The notes under the pieces were generated by a model. The model was not told where the DNA came from and did no database searches. It saw nothing but the letters and a program-made list of their open reading frames with translations. Shown here piece by piece: positions 42,216-51,334 of a stretch of DNA of 64,000 bases. Source of the stretch: Thermodesulfobium sp. 4217-1 (GTDB taxonomy: Bacteria; Thermodesulfobiota; Thermodesulfobiia; Thermodesulfobiales; Thermodesulfobiaceae); the NCBI RefSeq assembly GCF_039822205.1, contig NZ_JBAGBW010000006.1, positions 1 to 64,000 on the forward strand, written 5' to 3'. The position numbers and the translations under genes are program-made. Within the stretch, counting starts at the first letter, position 1, and each line of letters starts with the position of its first letter.

Positions 42216-42953
42216 TCAAAACATACCGCCATTTACAGAAATAATCTGTCCAGTAACATAAGCTGCCGATCCAGCCAACCACAATGCAGCATCAGCCACA
42301 TCTTCAGGCAAGCCAAGTCTTCCCAATGCTATTGATGAGAGCAACTTATTTTTTATATCATCAGATAACCCGGAGGTCATATCTGTAACAATATAACCAG
42401 GTGCAATAGAATTGACAAGTATCCCTCTTGAACCGAGCTCTTTTGCAAGTGACTTTGTCAAACCAAACAAGCCTGATTTTGATGCCGAATAGTTTGCCTG
42501 TCCTGGATTACCAATCTGACCAACGACCGATGAAATATTTATAATTCTTCCACTTTTTTGTTTTAACATTCTCTTTGCTGCTTCCTTTGAACACAAAAAG
42601 GCAGCTTTAAGATTTACATCCATCACATCATCCCACTGGGACTCTGTCATTCTCAATATCAAGGCATCTTTGGTTATGCCAGCATTGTTCACCAGTATAT
42701 CAATCCTGCCAGCAAAGCTATCTAGTTTTTCGAAAAGCGCTTTTACCTCGCTCTCCTTGTCCACTGCTGCCCTAAAAGTTTCCACGCTGCATCCCATACT
42801 GAGCAATTCATCTTTAAAATTGTTTGCAGCCTCATCGTTTGACGCATAGTTAATCAGGACTTTTGCGCCATTTACAGCAAAGGCCTTCGCAATTGCTCTG
42901 CCTATACCTCTGCTCGAACCAGTGACAAGAGCTACTTTACCATCTAATATCAT
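42216..42953 (-). CDS. fabG: 3-oxoacyl-ACP reductase
   Basis: A 245-residue short-chain dehydrogenase. The cofactor loop is TGSSRGIGRA (about 11-20), NNAG is present, the catalytic Ser lies in INISSVVGQ, and the Tyr/Lys pair is YSASK (about 152). The ATG at 42953 sits 2 bases after the fabD stop, with SD GGAGAG overlapping the stop. A longer in-frame extension into fabD exists but lacks a SD. Confidence 0.96.
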   Translation of the reverse strand: MILDGKVALVTGSSRGIGRAIAKAFAVNGAKVLINYASNDEAANNFKDELLSMGCSVETFRAAVDKESEVKALFEKLDSFAGRIDILVNNAGITKDALILRMTESQWDDVMDVNLKAAFLCSKEAAKRMLKQKSGRIINISSVVGQIGNPGQANYSASKSGLFGLTKSLAKELGSRGILVNSIAPGYIVTDMTSGLSDDIKNKLLSSIALGRLGLPEDVADAALWLAGSAAYVTGQIISVNGGMF

Positions 42954-42955
42954 AT

Positions 42956-43846
42956 TCACTCTCCATCTAAAGCGCTGCATTCTAACTTTGTCCAACGCTT
43001 TAACATTGTTGATAGAACATTCTTTGGGCCAACCTCGACACAGCTCTCAAAACCATCGTTAACAATATTTTCAATAGTGGTTACCCATCTAACAGGGCTA
43101 ATTATCTGCTTTGACAGTATATCGGGTATTGTTTTGGCATCAGTGTATGGACGGCCATCAACATTTTTATATACAGGCAAGCCAAAATCTCCAAATTCCA
43201 AACTGCCCAAAAAGTTTTTAAATTCTTTAGCAGCATCTTCCATAAGGGGTGAATGAAATGCGCCTTCCACCTTCAATCTTATAGCTTTCTTTATCTTAAA
43301 ATTTTTATAATTTTCAAGAACCCAGTCAATAGCCTTGTTCTCGCCAGAAATTACTATTTGCTGATTAGAGTTTTCATTGGCAATCACACATATACCAAAT
43401 CGCGAAGCCTCATTGCAAAGATCCTCAACCATCTCTTTATCGAATCCCAGAAGGGCTACCATACTTCCGCCCCGTCTTGCAGCACACTCTCCCATAAGAC
43501 GGCCTCTAACAGCCACTATCCTCACTGCATCCTTAAAGGAAAGAACCCCTGCAACAACCAGAGCGCCATATTCTCCAAGACTGTGACCTGCAGAAGCGCC
43601 AAATTTAAGGTCTTTGTCTGCAATATCCTTCAAAAACCCCAGACTTGTAGAGATAATAGCTACCTGAGAAATATTGGTAGGCACAAGAGATTCTTCGGAG
43701 GTAGACATCAAGTCTATAACATAAGACAGATTTAACTCATCTAATATTTCTTTTATGAATTTCTGTGATTTTGCACTTAATTTTAAGTGCATATTCATAT
43801 ATTGTGAACCCTGTCCTGGGAAAAGCAGCACTGTTTTACTGCTCAT
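42956..43846 (-). CDS. fabD: Malonyl-CoA:ACP transacylase
   Basis: A 296-residue enzyme that loads malonyl groups onto ACP. FPGQGSQ opens the protein, the nucleophile is in GHSLGEYGAL (about 92), and His in GAFHSPLM (about 201) completes the dyad. It overlaps fabH by 4 bp. Confidence 0.96.
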   Translation of the reverse strand: MSSKTVLLFPGQGSQYMNMHLKLSAKSQKFIKEILDELNLSYVIDLMSTSEESLVPTNISQVAIISTSLGFLKDIADKDLKFGASAGHSLGEYGALVVAGVLSFKDAVRIVAVRGRLMGECAARRGGSMVALLGFDKEMVEDLCNEASRFGICVIANENSNQQIVISGENKAIDWVLENYKNFKIKKAIRLKVEGAFHSPLMEDAAKEFKNFLGSLEFGDFGLPVYKNVDGRPYTDAKTIPDILSKQIISPVRWVTTIENIVNDGFESCVEVGPKNVLSTMLKRWTKLECSALDGE

Positions 43847-44823
43847 AATGATATAAGTCCCGATCCGAAAGCAAACCCTGCTCCAAAGGCAGCAAGAACT
43901 ACTTTATCGCCTGTTTTAAGAACTCCTGATCTATATGCCTCATCAATGGCAATCGGTATAGACGCTGCAGATGTATTGCCAAAACGCTCTACATTTACAT
44001 AGAATTTGTCACCCTCCAATTTCAGGTGTTTTCTCACAGATTCTATTATTCTCTTATTTGCTTGATGAGGAACAATCTTCGATATGTCATCATAGCTTAG
44101 GTTTGACTCCTCAAGAACATTTTTTACAGATTGGACCATTGATCTTACTGCAAATTTGAAAACCTCTTGCCCATTCATCTCTATAATGGATAGCTTTTTT
44201 TGATTAGCGCTGCGTTGACCTGGATCTGTCGAGCCGCTGCCTGTTATCTTCAGGTGCTCTGCCCCGCTCCCATCGCTTCCCAAAAAAAACCACCATTCAT
44301 TTCCTGGCATATTTTTTAAAATACACGCACCTGCTCCATCTCCAAACAATATTGCAGTTTTTCTATCCGACCAGTCGATAAAGCGTGTAAGAATGTCTGC
44401 TCCGATGACTGCCACACACTTGTAGGCTTTGCTCTGGATGAACTGTGCTCCTACACAAAGAGCATATACAAACCCAGAACAGGCTAAAGATAGGTCAAAA
44501 GCAGCAGCATTCTTTGCTCCAATTGCATCCTGCACTATACAGGAGGTAGCAGGAAAAAGCATATCGGGGGACGACGTGGCTACTATTATCAAATCAATTT
44601 CATCAGGTTCAACCTTCGCCAATGACATTGCATTTTGCAAAGCTGAAATAGATAAATTAGATGTTTTTTCACCTCTGCATGCTACGTGCCTCTTAATAAT
44701 GCCAGTCCTATCCCTAATCCAGTCATCAGAGGTTGAGACCATACCCTCTAATTCAAGATTCGTAACGACGCCTTCAGGCACGCAGGAACCCCAGCCTGTT
44801 ATTCCTACATCCTTAACTTTCAC
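43843..44823 (-). CDS. fabH: 3-oxoacyl-ACP synthase III
   Basis: A 326-residue initiating condensing enzyme. The Cys nucleophile is in LACSGFVYAL (about 111), His in VPHQANKRI (about 250) and Asn in RFGNTSAASIP (about 280). It starts fatty acid synthesis from an acyl-CoA and malonyl-ACP. It starts at GTG inside the plsX 3' end (11-bp overlap). Confidence 0.96.
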   Translation of the reverse strand: MKVKDVGITGWGSCVPEGVVTNLELEGMVSTSDDWIRDRTGIIKRHVACRGEKTSNLSISALQNAMSLAKVEPDEIDLIIVATSSPDMLFPATSCIVQDAIGAKNAAAFDLSLACSGFVYALCVGAQFIQSKAYKCVAVIGADILTRFIDWSDRKTAILFGDGAGACILKNMPGNEWWFFLGSDGSGAEHLKITGSGSTDPGQRSANQKKLSIIEMNGQEVFKFAVRSMVQSVKNVLEESNLSYDDISKIVPHQANKRIIESVRKHLKLEGDKFYVNVERFGNTSAASIPIAIDEAYRSGVLKTGDKVVLAAFGAGFAFGSGLISL

Positions 44824-45808
44824 CTATAATTTTTACCTTTTCTATTAGATTTGTAGAACAAAGTTTTACCGTCTGCAATATAGCATTCTTAGCAGCCACA
44901 CGCCCACTTCTTCCATGGCCAATTAAAAAAACCTTTTTAACGCCCAAAAGAGGGGCGGCTCCATAATTTGAGTAGTCAACTCGCTTTATAAGCCTGGCAA
45001 GAGCAGGATATAGGAGCATCCCACCTAACCTTGTCATAAAACTCTGCCTTATGGCATCTCTCATTTCGTATCTTACGTAATCAGAAACGCCCTCAGTAGT
45101 TTTCAAAAAGATGTTTCCGATAAAGCCATCACAAACAAGCACGCTGCATTTCCCAAAAAATGCGTCCTTGCCTTCCATATTTCCAGTAAAATTAAGATCG
45201 CTTTTGGAGAGCAGTTCATAAGACTCCTGTCTGAGCCTGTCACCCTTGCCCTTCTCTTCACCTACATTGAAAAGGCCTACGCTCGGGTTCTCAAAACCAA
45301 GAAATTTCATATACACGCTGCCCATTCTTGCAAAGTCCAGAATATTTTTTGGTTTGACATCTACATTCGCCCCGGCATCTATCAGAAGAAAGCCACCTTG
45401 TTTTGAGGGCAAAAGCACGCCTATGGCAGGTCTCTCTATGCCTTTTAACCTGCCTACGCCAAGAGTTCCGGCTACCAAACAGCCGCCAGTACTCCCAAGA
45501 GATATGCAACCGCAGGCAAGGTCATCGTTTACCAGATCTACCAGCTTATGTAAGCTCGATCCCTTTTTATTCATCCATGCCTTGACAGGCTCATCATCCA
45601 TTTCAAATGTGCTATCACAGCATACTTCTTCTACCCTGCCAGAGGTTATAAAAGGAGATAAGATTTTGTCATATTTGTCAAATACTTCTTTGGTAGCGAC
45701 AGCATAAGTAACAAAATCCGACCTCGCTTCCATCGCCAAAACGAGACCACGCACCGTCTCTTCTGGTGCTTTATCTCCACCTAAAAGGTCAAAGGCTATA
45801 GAAATCAA
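44813..45808 (-). CDS. plsX: Phosphate acyltransferase
   Basis: A 331-residue PlsX protein that converts acyl-ACP to acyl-phosphate for phospholipid synthesis. IAFDLLGGDKAPEE at the N-terminus corresponds to the usual DAMGGDxAP. GATGG-like SLGSTGGCLVAG and GNIFLKTTEG are conserved. It starts at TTG with only a distant, weak SD, so coupling to rpmF 24 bp upstream is likely. Confidence 0.95.
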   Translation of the reverse strand: MISIAFDLLGGDKAPEETVRGLVLAMEARSDFVTYAVATKEVFDKYDKILSPFITSGRVEEVCCDSTFEMDDEPVKAWMNKKGSSLHKLVDLVNDDLACGCISLGSTGGCLVAGTLGVGRLKGIERPAIGVLLPSKQGGFLLIDAGANVDVKPKNILDFARMGSVYMKFLGFENPSVGLFNVGEEKGKGDRLRQESYELLSKSDLNFTGNMEGKDAFFGKCSVLVCDGFIGNIFLKTTEGVSDYVRYEMRDAIRQSFMTRLGGMLLYPALARLIKRVDYSNYGAAPLLGVKKVFLIGHGRSGRVAAKNAILQTVKLCSTNLIEKVKIIGES

Positions 45809-45832
45809 GTTGTTATTATTCTTGTCCTATAA

Positions 45833-46030
45833 TTATTCTTCCGCCTTTTCAGCTTTGGTCGTAAGAACGACCCTTCCTCTGTAAGTTCCGCATTTGGAAC
45901 ATGCTCTGTGCGCAAGAGTTGGGGCTCCACAATGAGGACAAGCAAGCATATTTGGCAATTCGCCTTCTATGATGAATGGCCTTCTCGTATTTTGACGCAT
46001 TTTAGAACGACGCTTTTTTGGTACTCCCAC
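45833..46030 (-). CDS. rpmF: Ribosomal protein L32
   Basis: A 65-residue basic protein, VPKKRRSKMRQNTRR at the start, with a zinc ribbon CPHC...CSKC (about 31-47). The GTG start lies 29 bp inside the 3' end of the DUF177 gene, in a different frame, with AAGGAGGT correctly placed. The rpmF-plsX-fab arrangement is widely conserved. Confidence 0.96.
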   Translation of the reverse strand: MGVPKKRRSKMRQNTRRPFIIEGELPNMLACPHCGAPTLAHRACSKCGTYRGRVVLTTKAEKAEE

Positions 46031-46427
46031 TAATATTGACCTCCTTAATATCTTCTCTACAAAGAAAGCAAACTGGCTTCATTGGAAGCCACAACAAAAA
46101 TTCCTGTCTTATTAGCTCCGAAAGATCGATCTCTTTGCCTTGAATTGCAAACTGGTCCTCGTTTGGCTTACCCTTTACAAATTCATCATTTAGATCAAAC
46201 TCAATCTTTTGCTTAAACTTATTAAGACATATAGCACACTCCATCAAAAGCGTTCCCCTAACTTTGCCCTGTACCAATATTGCCTTTCCTACATTTGTAA
46301 GAGTTAAGTCAAAATCGATTGGCGAGCAAAATTCAAGAGAAGGCTCCTCGAACTGAGCAACTTCCTGAGTCTTAATTCTAACACTACTTCCGACGTCATC
46401 AAGGATATGCGAGACATCTACTCTCAT
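46002..46427 (-). CDS. yceD: DUF177 family protein (YceD)
   Basis: A 141-residue DUF177 protein. CAICLNKF (about 74-81) and CFLCREDI (about 120-127) form the conserved CxxC pairs. In other bacteria and plastids, relatives accompany rpmF and are linked to 23S rRNA processing or accumulation. It is the first gene of the fatty-acid operon, 28 bp after the -10. Confidence 0.9.
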   Translation of the reverse strand: MRVDVSHILDDVGSSVRIKTQEVAQFEEPSLEFCSPIDFDLTLTNVGKAILVQGKVRGTLLMECAICLNKFKQKIEFDLNDEFVKGKPNEDQFAIQGKEIDLSELIRQEFLLWLPMKPVCFLCREDIKEVNISGSTKKASF

Positions 46428-46454
46428 CTAAAACCCTACCTTTCAAACGAAGCT

Positions 46455-46483
46455 ATTATAAAAATCCTTTTGAAAATTGTCAA
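46455..46483 (-). promoter_or_regulatory. Perfect consensus promoter of the yceD-rpmF-plsX-fab operon
   Basis: On the minus strand TTGACA (46483-46478), a 17-bp spacer and TATAAT (46460-46455) match the sigma70 consensus at every position. No FapR-like inverted repeat is visible around it. Confidence 0.92.
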
Positions 46484-46486
46484 ACA

Positions 46487-46936
46487 TCAAAAATCGAAAT
46501 CTACAATATCTCCTATACAAACCTTGCCACTTTTGAGAACCTTGCAAAACACGCCCTCTTTTAACATCTGATTATGAGGTCTATTAAACTGCAAATAAGA
46601 AGATTTTTCAAGGTGATCCTTTGGACCCTTTCCAATCTCTACAATTTGCAATACAGCCTCTTTGCCAATCTTAAATTTTGTACCAACGCTCATATTATAA
46701 ACTTCAATTCCATCAATAGTAATATTATCAGCATAATCGCCAGGTTTCAAGTTTAGCTCTTTAGCGATACCCTTTGAATAAGTCGAAAGGCTCGATACGC
46801 TAACCTGTCTCTGAGAAACGCCAGCATGCGCATCTCCCATAACGCCATAATTTTCAACAAGCTCTATGCACTCCACACTGTTTTTTGGAATGCCCCTATC
46901 GTCCGACAGAGCACAGTTTACAATTTTGCCTTTCAA
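46487..46936 (-). CDS. MOSC-domain protein
   Basis: A 149-residue stand-alone MOSC domain. GVMGDAHAGVSQRQVSV (about 31-47) and PGDYADNITIDG (about 65-76) are the conserved segments, but the usual MOSC Cys near the C-terminus is not clearly placed (GVFCKVLKSGKVCIGD). MOSC domains bind or deliver sulfurated molybdenum cofactor. It starts at TTG behind AGGAGG. It probably ends at the fab promoter region without a clear terminator. Confidence 0.85.
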   Translation of the reverse strand: MKGKIVNCALSDDRGIPKNSVECIELVENYGVMGDAHAGVSQRQVSVSSLSTYSKGIAKELNLKPGDYADNITIDGIEVYNMSVGTKFKIGKEAVLQIVEIGKGPKDHLEKSSYLQFNRPHNQMLKEGVFCKVLKSGKVCIGDIVDFDF

Positions 46937-47160
46937 GGGTTCCTCCTAAAAATAACTATTATAGCCATTCTAAGTTCTAAAATTAAAAATGCCCTTCTTA
47001 GCTCTTTCTTGCTTACAATTATTTATTTTTTATTCTACTACAAATTATTTATTTTTTCGAAAACTAAAATAATACAGAAATTATAAAATTTTAAGACACT
47101 GCGTGTTTATAATGTTAGTATAATTAATACGTTCGCAATATAATTTTAAAGGAGGTCACT

Positions 47161-48408
47161 TTGCAGCAGGCTGGCTATACGTTTATTTTCTTGGTAATTA
47201 TTGTAAATCTTTTCGGTATCTTTCTTGATTTTCTAAACCTCAGAAACATCGATATAAACAGTCTTGAAAAAGTTAAGGATATCTATCCTATAGAAAAACC
47301 AATTTCGACTATAAAATATCAAAAGTTTAAGATGGCTATGCAAATAATTAAAGGAGTTATTGAAATTCTTGTATTCTTTTATCTGTTTTCAATAAATATC
47401 ATCCAAACAATATCTTTAGATATTTACCAAATTCAAACATTTGAATTTCTAAAAGCCTTCTTGTTGTTTGTATCATTTTATGCAATTTTTAAGGTCATAG
47501 AGATTCCCTTTGCAATATTTGATACCTTTTACGTAGAAAAGATTTTTGAGTTTAACAAAACCACAAAAACGCTATTTATAAAGGATATGCTATTACAAAT
47601 AGTTATTGGACTGGCTATACTCTTTGTAATCCTATTTGCGACAGTAAGTTTCATAAATATAGCTGGTTTTTTTTGGTGGGTTTGGGCATCTTGCTTTATT
47701 ATATTGCTAAATCTATTCATCCTTTATATTTATCCTATATTTATTGCACCTCTTTTTAACAAGTTCACACCTCTGTCTGACCCCGAATTAGAGTCGAAAA
47801 TAAAAGAAACCCTGGAGAAAACGGGCTTTTCCCTTGAAAACGTCTTTGTAATGGATGCGTCAAAGAGGTCCACTCACTCAAATGCCTATTTTACTGGCTT
47901 TGGGAAGAAAAAGAGACTGGTTCTGTTTGACACCTTCTTGAAGAACCATACACAGAGCGAGATAATATCAGTTTTATCCCATGAACTTGGACATTTCAAA
48001 CACAATCACCTATTTAAGATGTTTTTCCTAAATGACTTAATTATAATTTTGGCTATGTTTATCACCAGTCAATTGCTTCAATTAAACGCTATCTACAATA
48101 TGTTTGGATTTGAGAATTCTTTATACAATGGCATATTTATAATATTTACAATATTTTTGCCGCTTGGCAGCCTTATTTTAAACTTAATATTTATGCCGAT
48201 TTCAAGAATGAATGAATACCAGGCAGATGAGTTTGCGTTGCAGTTAACCCAAGATCCCGAAACCTTTAAAAATACCCTTATCAAACTGCACAAGGACAAT
48301 CTGTCAAACCCAGTGCCTCATCCGCTCTATGTTTTCTTCAACTACTCTCACCCCCCATTAATCGAGAGGGTAAAACATATCGTAAACTATTCTGCTAAGA
48401 GCGATTAG
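47161..48408 (+). CDS. Ste24-type zinc membrane protease (M48)
   Basis: A 415-residue CAAX-protease-1-like enzyme. Several membrane helices occupy about 1-180. Zinc ligands are in HELGH (about 277-281) and the third ligand in NEYQADEFA (about 350-358). Bacterial relatives probably degrade or process membrane proteins. It starts at TTG behind GGAGGT. Three TATAAT hexamers (47108, 47119 and 47139) lie upstream, none with a good -35. Confidence 0.9.
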   Translation: MQQAGYTFIFLVIIVNLFGIFLDFLNLRNIDINSLEKVKDIYPIEKPISTIKYQKFKMAMQIIKGVIEILVFFYLFSINIIQTISLDIYQIQTFEFLKAFLLFVSFYAIFKVIEIPFAIFDTFYVEKIFEFNKTTKTLFIKDMLLQIVIGLAILFVILFATVSFINIAGFFWWVWASCFIILLNLFILYIYPIFIAPLFNKFTPLSDPELESKIKETLEKTGFSLENVFVMDASKRSTHSNAYFTGFGKKKRLVLFDTFLKNHTQSEIISVLSHELGHFKHNHLFKMFFLNDLIIILAMFITSQLLQLNAIYNMFGFENSLYNGIFIIFTIFLPLGSLILNLIFMPISRMNEYQADEFALQLTQDPETFKNTLIKLHKDNLSNPVPHPLYVFFNYSHPPLIERVKHIVNYSAKSD

Positions 48409-48424
48409 CAAAAGGCTTACAAGA

Positions 48425-48446
48425 GGAGCTAAGTTAACTTAGCTCC
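48425..48446 (+). terminator. Perfect 22-bp palindrome after the M48 protease gene
   Basis: A 9-bp stem with a TTAA centre lies 17 bp after the stop. The following U-tract is poor, so it is a weak terminator or a protein-binding palindrome. Confidence 0.5.
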
Positions 48447-48549
48447 CAAAATTTAATTTAAGTCAGCCTTGCCCTTAGATATTGAAGAGGCCACTCTATG
48501 TTTTGTTTTAATGCTATAGCAGTCCTCCTAAGAGCAAATTAATTAATAT

Positions 48550-51288
48550 CTATTTTACTCCTATTTGCCACCAATTTACTCGATTATTTTTTTGCTGCTT
48601 TATCTGATACATTGCAGCATCAGCTTTTCTAATCAGTTCATCTGGTTCAGTCGAATCAATAGGATAAATTGCCGCCCCCAATGACATCCCAATTCTGACA
48701 ACTTTCCCGGGAACTAATTCATATCCCTCATCAACTGCCAGATGCATCCTATTAAAAGCGCCTTTTAACTGTTCTAAATAGTCGCCCTCTCTAATATCTT
48801 CAATTATAACTATAAATTCATCTCCGCCAATCCTTGCTACCAGATCGCTAGATCTTAGGTTTAGCTTTATCCTATTTGCAAAATCTATCAAGAGCTTGTC
48901 GCCCATACCGTGTCCAAAGGTATCGTTGACAATTTTAAAATCATCAAGGTCTATCATACAAACTGAAAACATCTTTTTATTTCTTTTTGCCCTTGCTATT
49001 ATGTAAGGCATCTCCTCTTTCAGAGCCCTTCTATTTGGTAGCTTTGTCAGAGAGTCGTTCTTAGCTTGGAATTGCAGTTTCATCTCTAAGTTAAACCTCT
49101 GGGTAACATCGGTAAGAGTCCAGATAGCGAGCTCCTCATTCATTATGCTCACCAGGCGAAGCCCAAGATCACAGTAAATCTCAGACTTGTCTTTTCTTAT
49201 CATCTTTATATTGTTTATAAAAGCCTTTTTGTCTTCACTTGCATTAGAGTAAACTCTCTTTACCTTTTCATATTCATCTGCTGAATCATATAATATACTT
49301 GTAGGCTTTCCTATAAGATCCACAGGCGATTGATAGCCGAAAATACTTATCATCCTTGAGTTTACGTTGATAATGCTATTTTCCCTGGTCATTATAACCC
49401 CTGCCAGGGTATTCTCCAGGAGGGCATCCTGAATAATCATAAGATTTCGCTCAGTTTGCAGAAGCTCAATTCTCTCCAATCCATTTGAGATGTCAGTTGC
49501 TAAATCTTCTAAAACATCTTTTAGCTCAGAATCAAAATAATTTAGCTCATCGCTTGCTACGACAAAAACAGCGTATATCTTTTCATGAAAGTATATTGGC
49601 AGACCAGCCACAGACTTAACTCCCACAGCTAAAAGCCTTTCCTTCATATGGTTTGACACATCAGACTCCTCATAGGACTGAAGAAAAATTGGTTTTTTCC
49701 CGTTCCAGACAAAAGACATAACGTTTCTGCCATTTTCTTCATTTAGGTTTGCGCTGAAATCTGTATTCTGCAAAAAGTCTGTATTTCCTGCCTTTGCAAG
49801 AAATTTTATTTTGCCCATTGAATCAGCATATAAAATATATGAAAAAAGCATCTTTGCGTGTTCAAGAGTTAGATCGCATATCGACTGAAAAAGATTTTCT
49901 TCAGACTCTGTGCTCAAAATTATTTTATTTACGCTCGCTCTCAAGGTATTAATTCTTGATAGTTTCTTCAAATGGTTCACATACTCGTGCTCTCTTTCTC
50001 TTTGCATATTGTATCTCTCAGTAACGTCAAAAAATGTCCACACGGTTACAGCATTCAATAAATCTCCTGTTCTCTCTATGGGTCCTCCTGACAGATCACA
50101 AATTATATGTCCTCCATCAGATCTCAATAGTTTTATATCTCTTAACTGAGCAGTATTTTTAGTCGCCAGATCCTCATAAAGGTCTTCTGTTCTCTCAAAC
50201 TGCCCTTCATCAAAGTATAAAATCTTTGAACTTTTCCCAACAAGGTCGCTCATGATTTCGTAACCAAGCATATCTAAAAATCTTTTGTTAATTGACAGTA
50301 TTACCCTGTTTTTTACTACCACTATGCCTGCAAGCGTGTGCTCTACCATTGCATTGTTAAAAGCCTGACCCTTTTCTATTTGATTTTTCAGCACAGAAAA
50401 TAGCAATACAGCGAAGCTCATTGCAGAAGAAAATACTACAGCGTCAAAGATAGGGCTGCTTCTCATAAGAAAGTAATATGGTCCATATCCAAGAGCGGTA
50501 GCATAAAACATTAGTAAAAATACCAAAGAGGTAAGAAAATATGTGACCAGGGAATCAAGATTAAATACAGACCAAACAGTTGGCAAAATTACTACAAATA
50601 ACAATCCTATTCTTAAACCGTTATCTAAACGTGCAGGTATAAAGCAAAGATACCAAAGAGTGATAGTTAGAAGAGTAAGAATACAAAACTCTATAGCATC
50701 CCTTCTTGACTTCAATATATTGTTTAGATTTTTCCGCCTTATCCAAAGCAAATAAAGAAATGGAGTAATAGAGACGATAGTAGAAAATCCAGATATAAAC
50801 CAATTTTCCATAAAGCTTAAGAGATCTGAATATGAAAGCTTCTCGTACGTCAGAAAAATAACAGATGCAAACGTAGATGATATCAAAGGCTTTATAAAGC
50901 ACAAGAAGATCGCAAAGATCAAGAAGTTTCTGACATCCTTAAACACATCGCTAAAGTCAAACTTTAGCCTTTTCATAGCAAGAAAACTAATCAAGAGAGA
51001 AAACGTGTCTGCAAAAGCGATAGAAAAAGAGGAATTCGCCCCCCATCCAAAAAATACTACGTTAGCAGTATACAGTGCCAAAAATATGCCAAAAAGAGGA
51101 TATTCTCCCCATACAAGGACTGCAAAAACAGCCAGGGCATCAGAAAGCCAGATAGGAGAAATAGTAGTAAATAATAAAGAAGGTATCCAGGCAAGAAATA
51201 GATAGCCTGAAAATATAAAAATATTTATTAAAATAAAATTTTTAATTTTTTTCATAATTTTTAATTTTAAAAAAATAATATAGCACAT
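48550..51288 (-). CDS. MASE1-PAS-GAF-PAS-GGDEF diguanylate cyclase
   Basis: A 912-residue membrane sensor. About eight helices of MASE1 type fill residues 1-310. A PAS domain (about 325-435), a GAF domain (about 460-620), a second PAS (about 625-735) and a GGDEF domain (about 745-905) follow. The catalytic motif is intact GGDEF, and RSSD five residues upstream is the product-inhibition site. It should make cyclic di-GMP in response to a membrane or redox signal. The start may be ATG 51288 or 51255; neither has a SD. TATATT 7 bases before 51288 hints at a leaderless start. Confidence 0.9.
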   Translation of the reverse strand: MCYIIFLKLKIMKKIKNFILINIFIFSGYLFLAWIPSLLFTTISPIWLSDALAVFAVLVWGEYPLFGIFLALYTANVVFFGWGANSSFSIAFADTFSLLISFLAMKRLKFDFSDVFKDVRNFLIFAIFLCFIKPLISSTFASVIFLTYEKLSYSDLLSFMENWFISGFSTIVSITPFLYLLWIRRKNLNNILKSRRDAIEFCILTLLTITLWYLCFIPARLDNGLRIGLLFVVILPTVWSVFNLDSLVTYFLTSLVFLLMFYATALGYGPYYFLMRSSPIFDAVVFSSAMSFAVLLFSVLKNQIEKGQAFNNAMVEHTLAGIVVVKNRVILSINKRFLDMLGYEIMSDLVGKSSKILYFDEGQFERTEDLYEDLATKNTAQLRDIKLLRSDGGHIICDLSGGPIERTGDLLNAVTVWTFFDVTERYNMQREREHEYVNHLKKLSRINTLRASVNKIILSTESEENLFQSICDLTLEHAKMLFSYILYADSMGKIKFLAKAGNTDFLQNTDFSANLNEENGRNVMSFVWNGKKPIFLQSYEESDVSNHMKERLLAVGVKSVAGLPIYFHEKIYAVFVVASDELNYFDSELKDVLEDLATDISNGLERIELLQTERNLMIIQDALLENTLAGVIMTRENSIINVNSRMISIFGYQSPVDLIGKPTSILYDSADEYEKVKRVYSNASEDKKAFINNIKMIRKDKSEIYCDLGLRLVSIMNEELAIWTLTDVTQRFNLEMKLQFQAKNDSLTKLPNRRALKEEMPYIIARAKRNKKMFSVCMIDLDDFKIVNDTFGHGMGDKLLIDFANRIKLNLRSSDLVARIGGDEFIVIIEDIREGDYLEQLKGAFNRMHLAVDEGYELVPGKVVRIGMSLGAAIYPIDSTEPDELIRKADAAMYQIKQQKNNRVNWWQIGVK

Positions 51289-51334
51289 ATTTAATAATAT
51301 ATCTTAAAAAATTTAATTATGTGCAAATGCGCAG

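Noticed and set aside
42216-42995. Longer fabG starting at 42995 inside fabD
   Set aside because: The ATG at 42953 has the SD and begins the conserved MILDGKVALVTG; the extension has neither.
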